DNA of 64,000 nucleotides from positions 372,001 to 436,000 of the forward strand of contig JAFDYT010000005.1 of the NCBI GenBank assembly GCA_018266055.1. The letters are read 5' to 3'. Under the pieces are notes generated by a model. It searched no databases. It was given only the letters and a program-made list of their open reading frames with translations, and had not been told where the DNA came from. The position numbers and the translations under genes are program-made. Shown here piece after piece: positions 33,198-42,044 of the stretch. Every line of letters begins with the position of its first letter. The first letter of the stretch is position 1. Origin of the DNA: Bacteroidota bacterium. Lineage in GTDB: Bacteria; Bacteroidota; Bacteroidia; Cytophagales; Cyclobacteriaceae.

Positions 33198-35606
33198 CTA
33201 TTCGTATTTTAACGAATTCACCGGATTGGCCATAGCCGCTTTCATTGAACGATATCCCACCGTAGCTACGGCGATCAGGAATGTGACAATGAGACCTACG
33301 ACAAAAATAACTGGCCCGATGTCGATCTTATAGGCAAATTGATTCAGCCACTGATTGGATAAGTACCAGGCGAACGGCGCCGCCAGGATAAACCCAATCA
33401 CGATCAGTAAAACAAATTCTTTTGAGAACAGCAGGATAATACTTCGCACGCTCGCACCCATCACTTTTCGGATGCCAATTTCTTTTGTTTTTTGATTGGC
33501 CATGAAAGAGGCAAGGCCAAACAAACCGAGGCAGCCAATGAAAATGGCAAGGGAGGTAAACCCGGTGAGCAAGGTGGAAGTGCGATCTTCGTTTTCATAA
33601 AATTCGCGAATGGACTCGTCAAGAAACTGATAGGAGAAAATAAAATCCGGGTAGAGCATTTCCCATTTAGTTTGAATTTGTTTAATCGTTTCCTGGCGGT
33701 TGAGTGGTGAAATCCTGATGGCAAGTGTGCCATAGTTACGAATGCGGTTCATCATCACGGTGGCCTCAATAGGCGAACGAAGTGAAACCGTGTGGAAATC
33801 CCTCACTACACCTACTATCGGCAAACGTTTTCCCCATACGTTGGCTACTTTGCCAACAATCTCTGACGGGTTTTTGTATCCCACCATCGATGCAAGTTTT
33901 TCATTGACGATAAAGCCTTGTGCAGTGTCGGCGTCGGAGATGTTTTTGCCGGCGATTAATTTAAGGTCAAAGAGTGACAGGTAGTTGTTGTCAATGGCTT
34001 TTACTTGTGTTTCGTAAAAATTATTATCTCCTTCAATAGAAAGGCTTGTGCCCATCACCATGCCCGAAGACGGCGCTGAATTAGCCAAACTTGTCATTTC
34101 TACGCCGTTAATCCTGCCGATCTCAGTCCGTAGTGTGCGCATTGTACTCGCTTTGCTGCTGTCTGCAGCCGACGGCTCTTCGCGCACTGGCACGGGTACT
34201 GTGATGATTGCATCTTTGCGGAAACCGAGGTCTTTATTTCTGAAATAATTCATTTGGGTGATCAGCACGATTGTACCTATGATCAACAGTTGCGAAATGA
34301 AAAATTGAAAAACCACTAGCCCCCGGCGAAGCATAAAGCCTGACGAATTTTTATTGCTGATTTTATTTTTTAAAGCCAGTGCAGGCTGATACCCGGATAC
34401 CACGAGGGAAGGGTATAAGCCCGAAAGCACTGAAACGAAAATAGTAATACTCACTATAAAGAGCGCGATGGATGGATCGGCTAGAGATAAGGATAATTTC
34501 AAGTCCAGAAATGAGTTGATAAATCCTAGCGCTACATAAGCGAATATAAAAGCAAGCACCACTGAGAATGTAGTGACAAGCGTTGTTTCACCCAAAAATT
34601 GAAAGATCAACTGTCTACGGGTGCTGCCCAGTGTCTTCCTGATTCCCACTTCTTTCGATCTTTTGATGGCGTCGGCAGTGGCGAGGTTGATAAAATTGAT
34701 GCAGGCGGTGAGAATCAGAAATACTGCGATCACACTCAGGGCGAGCAGCATCGAAGAACTTACCGTGTTGTAGTTGTAATTTCCGAAACGCTCGTCGAAA
34801 TGAAATGTACTCAGTGGCTGCAGCATGAAAGTTTGATTGTCGCGATTTTCTTCGCCTAGATATTTTTTAACGAATGAAGGCATACGGCTATCTACGTCAC
34901 TAGCCTTAGCTCCTTCTTTCAGTGTGAGATAACAGTGTTCATCACTCCATATGCTGTGCCAACCCTGCTTCTCAAATTCACTTTTCTTTGTAGCAAAAGA
35001 TAAAAGCAGTTCAAACGGAAGGTCGGTGTTCCCCGGAGTGTCTTCCATGATAGCCGTAATTTTATATTGGATTTTGTCGTGTTCAAGAATTCCGCCTAGA
35101 GCATCTTCTTTGCCGAAGTATTTTATAGCCCATTTTTTTGAAATGATGGCTTCGTTAGGTTGGCTCAATCCATTTTCGGCGTCACCGGAAAGTATTTTGC
35201 GGTCAAATATTTTGAAATAACTAGGCTGAGCAAAGGTTACCCCTCGCTCTTCTTCAAACCGCTTTGGCTCGCCACTGGCTTGGGGTATTGTTATCAAGGA
35301 GTTCGCGCGATAAGACGTAAATAATACCTCATCGGCTTCCGGGAAATCATTTTTGAAAGCTTCCGGTAATACGGAAGGGATTCCGGCAGTATAGGATTTG
35401 CCGTTGTTACCGTCGGACGTAGTGACTACGCGATATATCCTTTCACCTTTTGAGTGATTCACGTCGAAACTGTGGTGATACCTGATTAATAAAAATAGAA
35501 TGAGGCTCCCGGCTATCCCAACGGTCAGCCCAAGTACATTCAATGTGGTTTTGTCTTTTTCTCTCCAAAGGTTTCGGAAGGCAGTGGTCAGGTAATTTTT
35601 CAGCAT
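33198..35606 (-). CDS. ABC transporter permease, MacB/FtsX type, without a neighbouring ATPase
   Basis: The 802-residue product has two copies of a MacB_PCD periplasmic domain plus FtsX permease core, with eight or so helices: one near residue 20-40, three near 285-400, one near 425, and three near 680-790. The second FtsX core contains GIRKVMGASV, the first GIRKTLGST. I chose the ATG at 35606 over the GTG at 35609. The family exports peptides, antibiotics or lipoproteins in complex with a MacB/LolD ATPase. No ATPase adjoins it; a LolD-like ATPase is encoded at 49327-50046, but pairing is only a guess. Confidence 0.88.
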   Translation of the reverse strand: MLKNYLTTAFRNLWREKDKTTLNVLGLTVGIAGSLILFLLIRYHHSFDVNHSKGERIYRVVTTSDGNNGKSYTAGIPSVLPEAFKNDFPEADEVLFTSYRANSLITIPQASGEPKRFEEERGVTFAQPSYFKIFDRKILSGDAENGLSQPNEAIISKKWAIKYFGKEDALGGILEHDKIQYKITAIMEDTPGNTDLPFELLLSFATKKSEFEKQGWHSIWSDEHCYLTLKEGAKASDVDSRMPSFVKKYLGEENRDNQTFMLQPLSTFHFDERFGNYNYNTVSSSMLLALSVIAVFLILTACINFINLATADAIKRSKEVGIRKTLGSTRRQLIFQFLGETTLVTTFSVVLAFIFAYVALGFINSFLDLKLSLSLADPSIALFIVSITIFVSVLSGLYPSLVVSGYQPALALKNKISNKNSSGFMLRRGLVVFQFFISQLLIIGTIVLITQMNYFRNKDLGFRKDAIITVPVPVREEPSAADSSKASTMRTLRTEIGRINGVEMTSLANSAPSSGMVMGTSLSIEGDNNFYETQVKAIDNNYLSLFDLKLIAGKNISDADTAQGFIVNEKLASMVGYKNPSEIVGKVANVWGKRLPIVGVVRDFHTVSLRSPIEATVMMNRIRNYGTLAIRISPLNRQETIKQIQTKWEMLYPDFIFSYQFLDESIREFYENEDRTSTLLTGFTSLAIFIGCLGLFGLASFMANQKTKEIGIRKVMGASVRSIILLFSKEFVLLIVIGFILAAPFAWYLSNQWLNQFAYKIDIGPVIFVVGLIVTFLIAVATVGYRSMKAAMANPVNSLKYE

Positions 35607-35825
35607 CACAATGGGGTTTGAAAAGCTTGTACGTAAAAATGATTTTTGGGTTTGTTGACATTAAATTCCCAGCCCGGGATATTCTTGGCGACTTGAGATG
35701 ACTAAAAGCTAAATAAAGTTTTATAAGTGGTTGAATAAAATGAATTGTTACTTGAAACCGGTGGCCAGAGTTAATTACATTTACCTACTGCCCAGTAAAA
35801 TAAACCGAATCAAAAACTGACACCT

Positions 35826-36713
35826 ATGAAATACCTAGCTCCTTTATTTTTCATTAGCCTTGGCGCATTTGCCCAACAAAATTTTGATACCGTAAGGATA
35901 AGGCCAGTTAAAATCAAAGAAAATATTTATATGCTCAAAGGATCAGGCGGCAATATTGGTCTGATCACAGGTAAGGATGGCAACCTGATTATTGATGATC
36001 AGTTTGCGCCACTTTCAGGAAAAATCAAAGCAGCAGTTCAGGCGATTGATCAGGGCTCTATAAAATACCTTATTAACACCCACCTTCATGGTGATCATAC
36101 CGGTGGCAATGAAAATTTCAGAAGGGACGGCGTGACGATCATTGCACAAAACCATGTGCGGGAGCGGATGATGAAAGAGCAATACAATGCTGTTCGGAAG
36201 ACCACTATTCCGGCGAGCAATCCTGAAGCGCTGCCTGTGATCACTTTCGACGATCGCGTAGAGTTGCACATCAACGGCGAGGACTTGGAAGTCTTCCATT
36301 TCAATTTTGGAAGCCACACCGATGGCGATGCGATTGTGCACTTTAAAAATGCCAACGTTTATCACATGGGTGATGTGTTTGTGCGCTACGGGTATCCCTT
36401 TATTGATATGGGAAATGGTGGATCAATAAATGGTTTTATAAAAGTGCTGGATCTTGCACTAGCCCGAATAAGCGATTCTGCTGTAATTATCCCCGGGCAT
36501 GGTGAACTGGCTACCAAAGCAGACGTGAAATTATTTCGGGATCGGTTGGTGGATATTCGCGATCAAATAGCGGCCGCCTTGAAGAAGGGAAAGAAGGCCG
36601 AAGAAATTCCTGCTTTTGGTATCACTGACAAATACGATGCCGAGTGGGGGAAGGGATTCTTAAAAGGAAAAGATTTTGTGTTGATGATCGCGGAAGAGCT
36701 AAGTAAAAAATAG
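35826..36713 (+). CDS. Exported MBL-fold metallo-hydrolase
   Basis: The 295-residue product has a signal peptide (residues 1-17, ending GAFAQ) and a metallo-beta-lactamase fold with the zinc motif HLHGDHTGG (His86, His88, Asp90, His91), a later FGSHTDGDA and IIPGHGE. It is a periplasmic hydrolase of the quinoprotein-relay/B3-like broad group; substrate unknown. It stands alone, convergent with the Ada-like gene (9 bp between the stop codons). A near-match promoter box TACATTTA lies about 45 bp upstream. Confidence 0.85.
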   Translation: MKYLAPLFFISLGAFAQQNFDTVRIRPVKIKENIYMLKGSGGNIGLITGKDGNLIIDDQFAPLSGKIKAAVQAIDQGSIKYLINTHLHGDHTGGNENFRRDGVTIIAQNHVRERMMKEQYNAVRKTTIPASNPEALPVITFDDRVELHINGEDLEVFHFNFGSHTDGDAIVHFKNANVYHMGDVFVRYGYPFIDMGNGGSINGFIKVLDLALARISDSAVIIPGHGELATKADVKLFRDRLVDIRDQIAAALKKGKKAEEIPAFGITDKYDAEWGKGFLKGKDFVLMIAEELSKK

Positions 36714-36722
36714 GCAAAGATT

Positions 36723-36971
36723 TTACCTGCGTGATTCATTCTGTCGCATGCAATTTTTGCAAGGTCTGAAACCGTGCGCTAGAGCTTCGGCTTCATCAGT
36801 AAAGAAAACTCGATTTTCTTTTTTCATTCGTTTACCGGAATAGCACGAGAGCAGGCCATAGATTTTTAGCCGGGAATTACCTGCGAGTGTTATTTTACCT
36901 TGACGAATTTGTCTGTGTAAGGCAAAACCGATGTCTATGTGTCGAATCACGCTTCGAGGATCAGAGGGCAT
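36723..36971 (-). CDS. Stand-alone Ada-type metal-binding domain lacking the first cysteine
   Basis: The 82-residue product matches the N-terminal zinc domain of Ada, with CYSGKRMKKENRVFF and GFRPCKNC giving Cys43, Cys71 and Cys74. Ada has four cysteines, the first of which (Cys38 in Escherichia coli) accepts a methyl group from DNA phosphotriesters. At the equivalent spot this protein has Gly39, so a three-cysteine site remains and methyl transfer at that position is impossible. It has no AraC or methyltransferase domain. It overlaps the 2OG-oxygenase gene by 11 nt, and an AlkA-like glycosylase is divergent upstream. The role may be structural DNA binding or metal sensing. Confidence 0.75.
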   Translation of the reverse strand: MPSDPRSVIRHIDIGFALHRQIRQGKITLAGNSRLKIYGLLSCYSGKRMKKENRVFFTDEAEALAHGFRPCKNCMRQNESRR

Positions 36972-37659
36972 CGTGGAAAATTATTCCAAGGGCGAAGCGC
37001 TCTCCGGATTTTATTTCGCTTACACCATGTTTCATTCTGGATTTGTAATACCCTTTTGTGCCTGCAATGGGCCTGAAATTGGTGGTGAAAATAATCGCGT
37101 CACCTTGATCAGGGGTATGCACCGTGGCTTTGGATTGTGCCCGCGGCAACTGTTCTGTCATCACAAACTCACCTCCATCGTAGTCCTTGCGCTGCTGCGA
37201 AAGTGAAATGAGCACTTGAAAGGGAAAATAGATTTCACCGTACAAATCCTGATGTAATGTATTGAATCCACCCTTGGTGTAGTGAAGAATCAGTGGCGTT
37301 GGTCTTGATTGAAGTTTTGTCTGGCACATCTTTATAAATGCTGAATGGGTGGAAGGGTAACTAATTTGATGCTTTAACTGTGCTGACCAGTGGTTGGCGA
37401 TCCCGACAAGTAATTCATAGAATTCTTGGCGGAGTTGGTGAATGAGATCAGGAAGAGGGTAGCTGAAATATTTGTACTCACCTTTTCCAAACCGGTAGCG
37501 CTCCATGGCAATTGTATTGCGGTATATTTTTTCATTTGAATATGAGTCAACCAAACGCTTGCATTCGTCTATGGATAAAAGAGAAGGAAGATGGGCAAAA
37601 CCAAATTGATGCAACGATGATTCAATGTTTTGTCGTGAAAATGTGCTAAGTTTTTTCAT
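36961..37659 (-). CDS. 2-oxoglutarate/Fe(II)-dependent oxygenase, COG3826-like
   Basis: The 232-residue product has the iron triad His136-x-Asp138 (HQDLYGE) and His211 (KHGVSEI), with Arg221 (GERFALGI) to bind 2-oxoglutarate, and DGGEFVM before the second strand. It resembles the group of 2OG oxygenases encoded next to ada in other bacteria. Substrate is unknown; a role in DNA or protein demethylation or hydroxylation is inferred from the neighbours. It overlaps the Ada-like gene by 11 nt and is divergent from the AlkA-like gene across 81 bp, which suggests coordinated expression. Confidence 0.75.
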   Translation of the reverse strand: MKKLSTFSRQNIESSLHQFGFAHLPSLLSIDECKRLVDSYSNEKIYRNTIAMERYRFGKGEYKYFSYPLPDLIHQLRQEFYELLVGIANHWSAQLKHQISYPSTHSAFIKMCQTKLQSRPTPLILHYTKGGFNTLHQDLYGEIYFPFQVLISLSQQRKDYDGGEFVMTEQLPRAQSKATVHTPDQGDAIIFTTNFRPIAGTKGYYKSRMKHGVSEIKSGERFALGIIFHDAL

Positions 37660-37740
37660 GACTCAAAGCTTGACCCATTCTCAGAGGAACTCAACCCGAT
37701 TCTTGCGATACGGATCAAATGTTTTTAGCACCTTTGGCTT

Positions 37741-38625
37741 ATGCGAGAAAAAATGAAAATCCAATTGCCCGAAAATTTCTCTTACGAGCTTTGTCTATCT
37801 TTTCTAAAACGATCACCCAAAGAAATTCTTCATCGACTCGAAGAAGATAAAGTGATAAAGGCAATCTCACTCGACGGTGAACAAATTATCTTTAAAATCA
37901 AGCCGTCAAAGGATCATCTTGTTCTAGAATTTTTAAACGCTACGCCGGCAAAGCAAACTCAAACGCATATTGAACTTTACGTTCGTGAATGGTTTGATAT
38001 GGATACCGATTTGGCGCCATTTTACGCTTTGGCGAAAAAGGATGATTTGTTAAAAGATCTTACGGAAAAATTTCGCGGGTACCGGATTGTCGGCCAACCC
38101 GATCTTTTTGAGTCATTAGTGTGGGCTGTGCTTGGTCAGCAAATCAATCTTCAATTTGCTTATACCCTGAAGCAACGGTTTGTTGAGAGATTTGGTGAAC
38201 GAGTTTCGCACGATGGTGTCGATTATTTTCTTTTTCCCTCGCCGCGCCTGGTGGCAGGATTAACCGATGAGGATTTGCTTCCACTGCAATTCTCACGACA
38301 AAAGAGTAAGTATGTTACATTAATCGGAAAGGCTTTTGCGGACGGAATAATTTCAAAACAAAAACTTTCGAGCCTCTCCTTTGAAGAGGCGAAGAATGAA
38401 CTTATGAAAATTAAGGGAATTGGCAACTGGACAGCTAATTATGCTTTGATGAAAACCTTTCGATATCCAAATGCATTTCCGCTGGAAGATGCAGGTGTCC
38501 ACAATGCAATCAAAAACCTGAAAGGCATGAAAAAGAAGCCCACACTAAATCAGGTGAAACGGATTTTCAAAAATTATAAAGGGTGGGAAGCTTACGCCAC
38601 CCTTTACCTTTGGAAGAGTCTTTGA
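37741..38625 (+). CDS. DNA-3-methyladenine glycosylase II (AlkA-like)
   Basis: This base-excision enzyme removes alkylated purines from DNA. The 294-residue product has an N-terminal AlkA-type domain (about 5-100), a helix-hairpin-helix motif IKGIGNWTANYALMKTF (224-240) and catalytic Asp250 in FPLEDAG. It lies divergent from the 2OG oxygenase and Ada-like genes, forming an alkylation-repair-like cluster. No upstream AraC-type regulator is seen. It is convergent with the amidohydrolase gene. There are two possible ATG starts (37741, 37753). Confidence 0.88.
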   Translation: MREKMKIQLPENFSYELCLSFLKRSPKEILHRLEEDKVIKAISLDGEQIIFKIKPSKDHLVLEFLNATPAKQTQTHIELYVREWFDMDTDLAPFYALAKKDDLLKDLTEKFRGYRIVGQPDLFESLVWAVLGQQINLQFAYTLKQRFVERFGERVSHDGVDYFLFPSPRLVAGLTDEDLLPLQFSRQKSKYVTLIGKAFADGIISKQKLSSLSFEEAKNELMKIKGIGNWTANYALMKTFRYPNAFPLEDAGVHNAIKNLKGMKKKPTLNQVKRIFKNYKGWEAYATLYLWKSL

Positions 38626-38631
38626 AGAAAA

Positions 38632-40209
38632 TTAATCCATTCCAGGCTGCTTTATCGTATAGCCGGTTTTCTTTTTCTCGACGTCAACTATAGCTTTCAC
38701 ATCGGCCAGAAGTTTCTTAGCGTCGTAAATGATTCCGTCTTTCACGGTATATTTTATGCCTCCTACGCGCACTGCTTTATTGTTTTCATCGAGCTTGATC
38801 GCGCCCATGCCATAAAGTACTTGCAGGTTTTCGAGCGGGTTCTGATCGACTATGGCAAAGTCTGCCAACTTCCCAACTTCTACCGAGCCGATTTCTTTTT
38901 CCATACCTAAGGCTTGAGCTCCATAGAGTGTACCCGACCGGATTATTTCCAACGGATGAAACCCTGCTTCGCGAAGAAGTTCCATCTCACGAACGTACGA
39001 GAATCCATACAACTCAAAAATAAATCCTGAATCTGTTCCGATTGTTACGCGGCCGCCACGGTTTTTATATTCGTTCACAAACGTCATCCATAACTTGTAG
39101 TTCTCTTTCCAGGCCACCTCTTGTTCGGTGCCCCAGTTAAACCAATATGATCCGTGCGATACTCGATTTGGTTGATAAAATTCCCACAGCTGTGGCAAGG
39201 TGTAAAACTCGTGCCACTCCTGGCGGCGTGCGCGTTGTAAGTCGCGACTTGCTTCATAAATATTGAAGGTTGGGTCTAATGTGAAATCGAGATCGATCAA
39301 ATGGTTCATCACCTGATTCCATTTTTCAGAGTAAGGCGCCGCTGCTTGCTTCCACAATTTGCCAGCTTCTTCAAATCGATTCTGTTCGTTGGCATAGTTA
39401 TAGTTGAGAGGAAAACTTTGAATCGTTTTATCAGTAAGCATCGACTCGGGAAGTCCGTACCAATGTTCCATGGAGGTTAAGCCTGCCTCAGCTGATTTCA
39501 CCACATTCCATCGGGCTACGTCCATTTGTGCATGATGGCAAGCGGAGCGAAGTCCCAATCGCTTATTTTCGCGTAGCGCTGCATCCATGACTTCCGGCGC
39601 GGCGCCAAAAAATTTGATACCATCAGCGCCTTTTAATTTATTGTCATTTACCCAGGCGCGTGCTTGCTCGGCAGTAGTGATCGGTGTTTTGCTTCCCATA
39701 CCAAAGGCTGTGTAGGCTCTTATGCGTGGCGCCGTGATCAGGTTTTTCTCACTCTTTGCTTTATGGTCGAGCACCCAATCCAGCCCGTTGCCAGCCGATG
39801 GATCGCGAATGGTGGTGATGCCGTGCGCCATCCACAATTTAAATACATACTCCGCGATAGGCGCTTGCTCGCCGCCGATGTGGCCGTGCATGTCCACGAA
39901 CCCCGGCATGAGGTACATGCCCGAACAATCCAGTTCTTTTCCGCCGGGTTCCAGTTTCGGTCGACGGTCAGGATTAATGGGCACACCGGGAAATCCTACG
40001 TTTCTTATTTCTGTAATCTTGTTTTGTTTCACTACGATATCCACGGGGCCAACGGGAGGCGCACCGGTTCCATTGATCAGCGTTACACCGCGAATAATGA
40101 GTTGCGTGTAGGGTCCGTCTCCTTCCTTTACGAGTGGAGCGTCAAGAATTTTTTGCGCAGCCAGTGACAACGGAAGCGACAATAGAAAAAGAAAAGCAAG
40201 TTTTTTCAT
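38632..40209 (-). CDS. Exported amidohydrolase-family protein
   Basis: The 525-residue product has a signal peptide (residues 1-18, ending SLAAQ), the metal-binding MHGHIGG (His108, His110), a second metal site in the middle (SACHHAQMD) and the Asp ligand in RVTIGTDSGF, with a terminal composite beta-sandwich (GSVEVGKLADFAIVDQNPLE). This pattern fits imidazolonepropionase/prolidase-like amidohydrolases that cleave C-N bonds. I chose the ATG at 40209, because the longer frame adds 42 residues without homology. Substrate unknown; likely periplasmic. No operon partner. Confidence 0.88.
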   Translation of the reverse strand: MKKLAFLFLLSLPLSLAAQKILDAPLVKEGDGPYTQLIIRGVTLINGTGAPPVGPVDIVVKQNKITEIRNVGFPGVPINPDRRPKLEPGGKELDCSGMYLMPGFVDMHGHIGGEQAPIAEYVFKLWMAHGITTIRDPSAGNGLDWVLDHKAKSEKNLITAPRIRAYTAFGMGSKTPITTAEQARAWVNDNKLKGADGIKFFGAAPEVMDAALRENKRLGLRSACHHAQMDVARWNVVKSAEAGLTSMEHWYGLPESMLTDKTIQSFPLNYNYANEQNRFEEAGKLWKQAAAPYSEKWNQVMNHLIDLDFTLDPTFNIYEASRDLQRARRQEWHEFYTLPQLWEFYQPNRVSHGSYWFNWGTEQEVAWKENYKLWMTFVNEYKNRGGRVTIGTDSGFIFELYGFSYVREMELLREAGFHPLEIIRSGTLYGAQALGMEKEIGSVEVGKLADFAIVDQNPLENLQVLYGMGAIKLDENNKAVRVGGIKYTVKDGIIYDAKKLLADVKAIVDVEKKKTGYTIKQPGMD

Positions 40210-40274
40210 GGGATGATATTGTATCGGGAAGTTAACGGAAAGGAGTTGAAAGCCAACGCTATTTTTTGGATGCG

Positions 40275-40760
40275 TTACTTTTTTGATATGGATGGGGAAA
40301 TAATAAAATGATCTTCGATCAGCCTGGCTTTCCATAAATCTTTTTCCCTGCCAAAGAAAGTAAAGATTCGATGCTGCTCTTTAAGCGTAGGAATTCGGAT
40401 TGAATGTGATCCGATAGCTATTGTATTAAATTCATTGACCTTCAAGCTGATCCATTGCCCTCCTTTGCAGACCTGCAGGTCACCCATGACTTCAATGTCA
40501 AATTCTTCAAGACGATACCGGCCAAAATTGGAGCGAAACAAGTGCGCACCTTCAGGCGAATATTTTTGTTTTCTGTTAGCCCAATTTCTTTTCAGGAAAT
40601 CTGCATCCTTGCTTGAAACCAGCAGATCAATGTCTGAGACCTTTTCAATGGGAATACCCGAAAGTAACAAGGCGCAGCTTCCGATGATGTAGGGCGGATC
40701 TTTTAGATGCTGAAGATCGCTGGAGATAGATAGTAGTAACCGTTCTATTTTTTCTCTCAT
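40275..40760 (-). CDS. Nucleotidyltransferase-fold protein
   Basis: The 161-residue product has the nucleotidyltransferase signature IGSCALLLSG followed by VSDIDLLV, giving the G-S ... D-x-D metal site of the fold. The C-terminal part (TLKEQHRIFTFFGREKDLWK) resembles the helper helix of similar small proteins. The start ATG at 40760 lies 1 bp after the rnhB stop at 40762, so it is co-transcribed with rnhB. It could be a stand-alone NTase; no HEPN partner (as in MNT-HEPN systems) is seen next to it. The longer frame from 40847 overlaps rnhB and was rejected. Confidence 0.65.
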   Translation of the reverse strand: MREKIERLLLSISSDLQHLKDPPYIIGSCALLLSGIPIEKVSDIDLLVSSKDADFLKRNWANRKQKYSPEGAHLFRSNFGRYRLEEFDIEVMGDLQVCKGGQWISLKVNEFNTIAIGSHSIRIPTLKEQHRIFTFFGREKDLWKARLIEDHFIISPSISKK

Positions 40761-40761
40761 A

Positions 40762-41364
40762 TTAATCACCAAACAATTCCAGTTGCGACGGCAAAAGGGT
40801 AAAACTCTTTCGGTGATAAGGTGTAATGCCGAGTGCGCGGATTCCATCGCGGTGTTCCGTAGTCGGGTAGCCTACGTTGGTGTGCCAGCCATATCCCGGA
40901 TATTGAATAGCCAATTGCTCCATGAGATCATCGCGATAGGTTTTGGCCAGCACCGAAGCGGCCGCGATACTGAGGTAATGGGCATCGCCTTTTACGATAC
41001 ATTCAAACTTTATTTCCCGATAAGGTTTAAAACGGTTGCCATCAATCAGCAAAAGCTCAGGCCTGACTTTCAACTGATCAAGCGCGCGATGCATCGCCAA
41101 AAATGAAGCGTTCAAGATGTTGATTTCATCGATTTCCTGGTGGCTTGTTTCAGCTATTCCCCAGGCGAGGGCATCCTGTTTGATTTGTTCCCGCAAGGAA
41201 TTGCGTTCTTCTTTAGAAAGTTGTTTGGAATCGTTGAGTAGTTCGTGCGAATAATTTTTTGGCAGGATCACCGCGGCTGCTACCACCGGACCGGCCAGAC
41301 ATCCGCGGCCTACTTCGTCGCATCCTGCTTCAATCAGATCGGGTGTGAAAGAGGGCAGGAGCAT
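40762..41364 (-). CDS. rnhB: Ribonuclease HII
   Basis: RNase HII cuts RNA in RNA-DNA hybrids and removes misincorporated ribonucleotides. The 200-residue protein has the acidic site Asp16-Glu17 ([14 protein letters not shown]), Asp108 (LLLIDGNRF) and Asp145 (KTYRDDLM), and the [11 protein letters not shown] helix. It is followed at 1 bp by the nucleotidyltransferase-like gene. The assignment is firm. Confidence 0.95.
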   Translation of the reverse strand: MLLPSFTPDLIEAGCDEVGRGCLAGPVVAAAVILPKNYSHELLNDSKQLSKEERNSLREQIKQDALAWGIAETSHQEIDEINILNASFLAMHRALDQLKVRPELLLIDGNRFKPYREIKFECIVKGDAHYLSIAAASVLAKTYRDDLMEQLAIQYPGYGWHTNVGYPTTEHRDGIRALGITPYHRKSFTLLPSQLELFGD

Positions 41365-41445
41365 TTGGTGTGGTTATTGGTTAAATTTCGGAACTATGAT
41401 GCAATTTACAATTGCAATGTTTTGAATACTATTATTTGAATAGGA

Positions 41446-42003
41446 ATGACCAACGAGAAACATCCCAACCGCTGGACTACTCTGTCGAGCAAGGAAATTT
41501 ATGAAAACCCCTGGATAAAACTGGAGGAAGATCAGGTGATCAATCCAGCCGGAGGAAAAGGAATTTATGGAAAAATTCACTTTAAGAATAAAGCCATCGG
41601 CGTTATTCCGCTGGACGAAAACAACAACACGTGGCTGGTGGGTCAGCATCGTTATGTATTGAATGAATGGAGTTGGGAAATTCCCGAAGGCGGTGGACCT
41701 TTCAATAAGACGAGCCTCGAATCGGCACAACGTGAATTATTGGAGGAGACTGGATTAACAGCAGACCGCTGGACGGAAATTCTCAGGGCTCATTTGTCAA
41801 ACTCTGTTTCCGACGAAGTATCGTATATTTTTCTGGCGCAGGGACTTAAAGAAGGCGATCACGAACGAGAAGCCACAGAAGCCGACATGAAAGTGTGGAA
41901 GCTCCCTTTCCGCGATGCTCTCACCATGGTGCTGGAGGGAAAAATTACTGACAGCATGAGCGTGATGGGCATTTTAAAAGTTGCCCGCATGCTTGGGATG
42001 TAA
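41446..42003 (+). CDS. NUDIX hydrolase, ADP-ribose-pyrophosphatase-like
   Basis: The 185-residue product has a Nudix box ending RELLEETGL (96-104) with the metal-binding glutamates Glu97, Glu100 and Glu101, preceded by the EIPEGGGP segment typical of ADP-ribose or nucleoside-diphosphate-sugar hydrolases. It should hydrolyse a nucleoside diphosphate linked to another moiety; the exact substrate is not evident. It is followed by a bidirectional terminator and then the giant convergent gene. Confidence 0.85.
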   Translation: MTNEKHPNRWTTLSSKEIYENPWIKLEEDQVINPAGGKGIYGKIHFKNKAIGVIPLDENNNTWLVGQHRYVLNEWSWEIPEGGGPFNKTSLESAQRELLEETGLTADRWTEILRAHLSNSVSDEVSYIFLAQGLKEGDHEREATEADMKVWKLPFRDALTMVLEGKITDSMSVMGILKVARMLGM

Positions 42004-42006
42004 AGA

Positions 42007-42044
42007 AAAGTGCCGGATTTATCGGCACTTTATTACTATGTTTT
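42007..42044. terminator. Bidirectional intrinsic terminator between the NUDIX gene and the giant gene
   Basis: AAAGTGCCG pairs with CGGCACTTT around a 7-nt loop GATTTAT (42016-42022). T-rich sequence follows on the plus side, and on the minus side TTTTCTTT follows. It can terminate both convergent genes. Confidence 0.75.

Noticed and set aside
40275..40760. MNT-HEPN toxin-antitoxin system
   Set aside because: The gene has a nucleotidyltransferase signature, but no HEPN gene is adjacent; the neighbour is rnhB.
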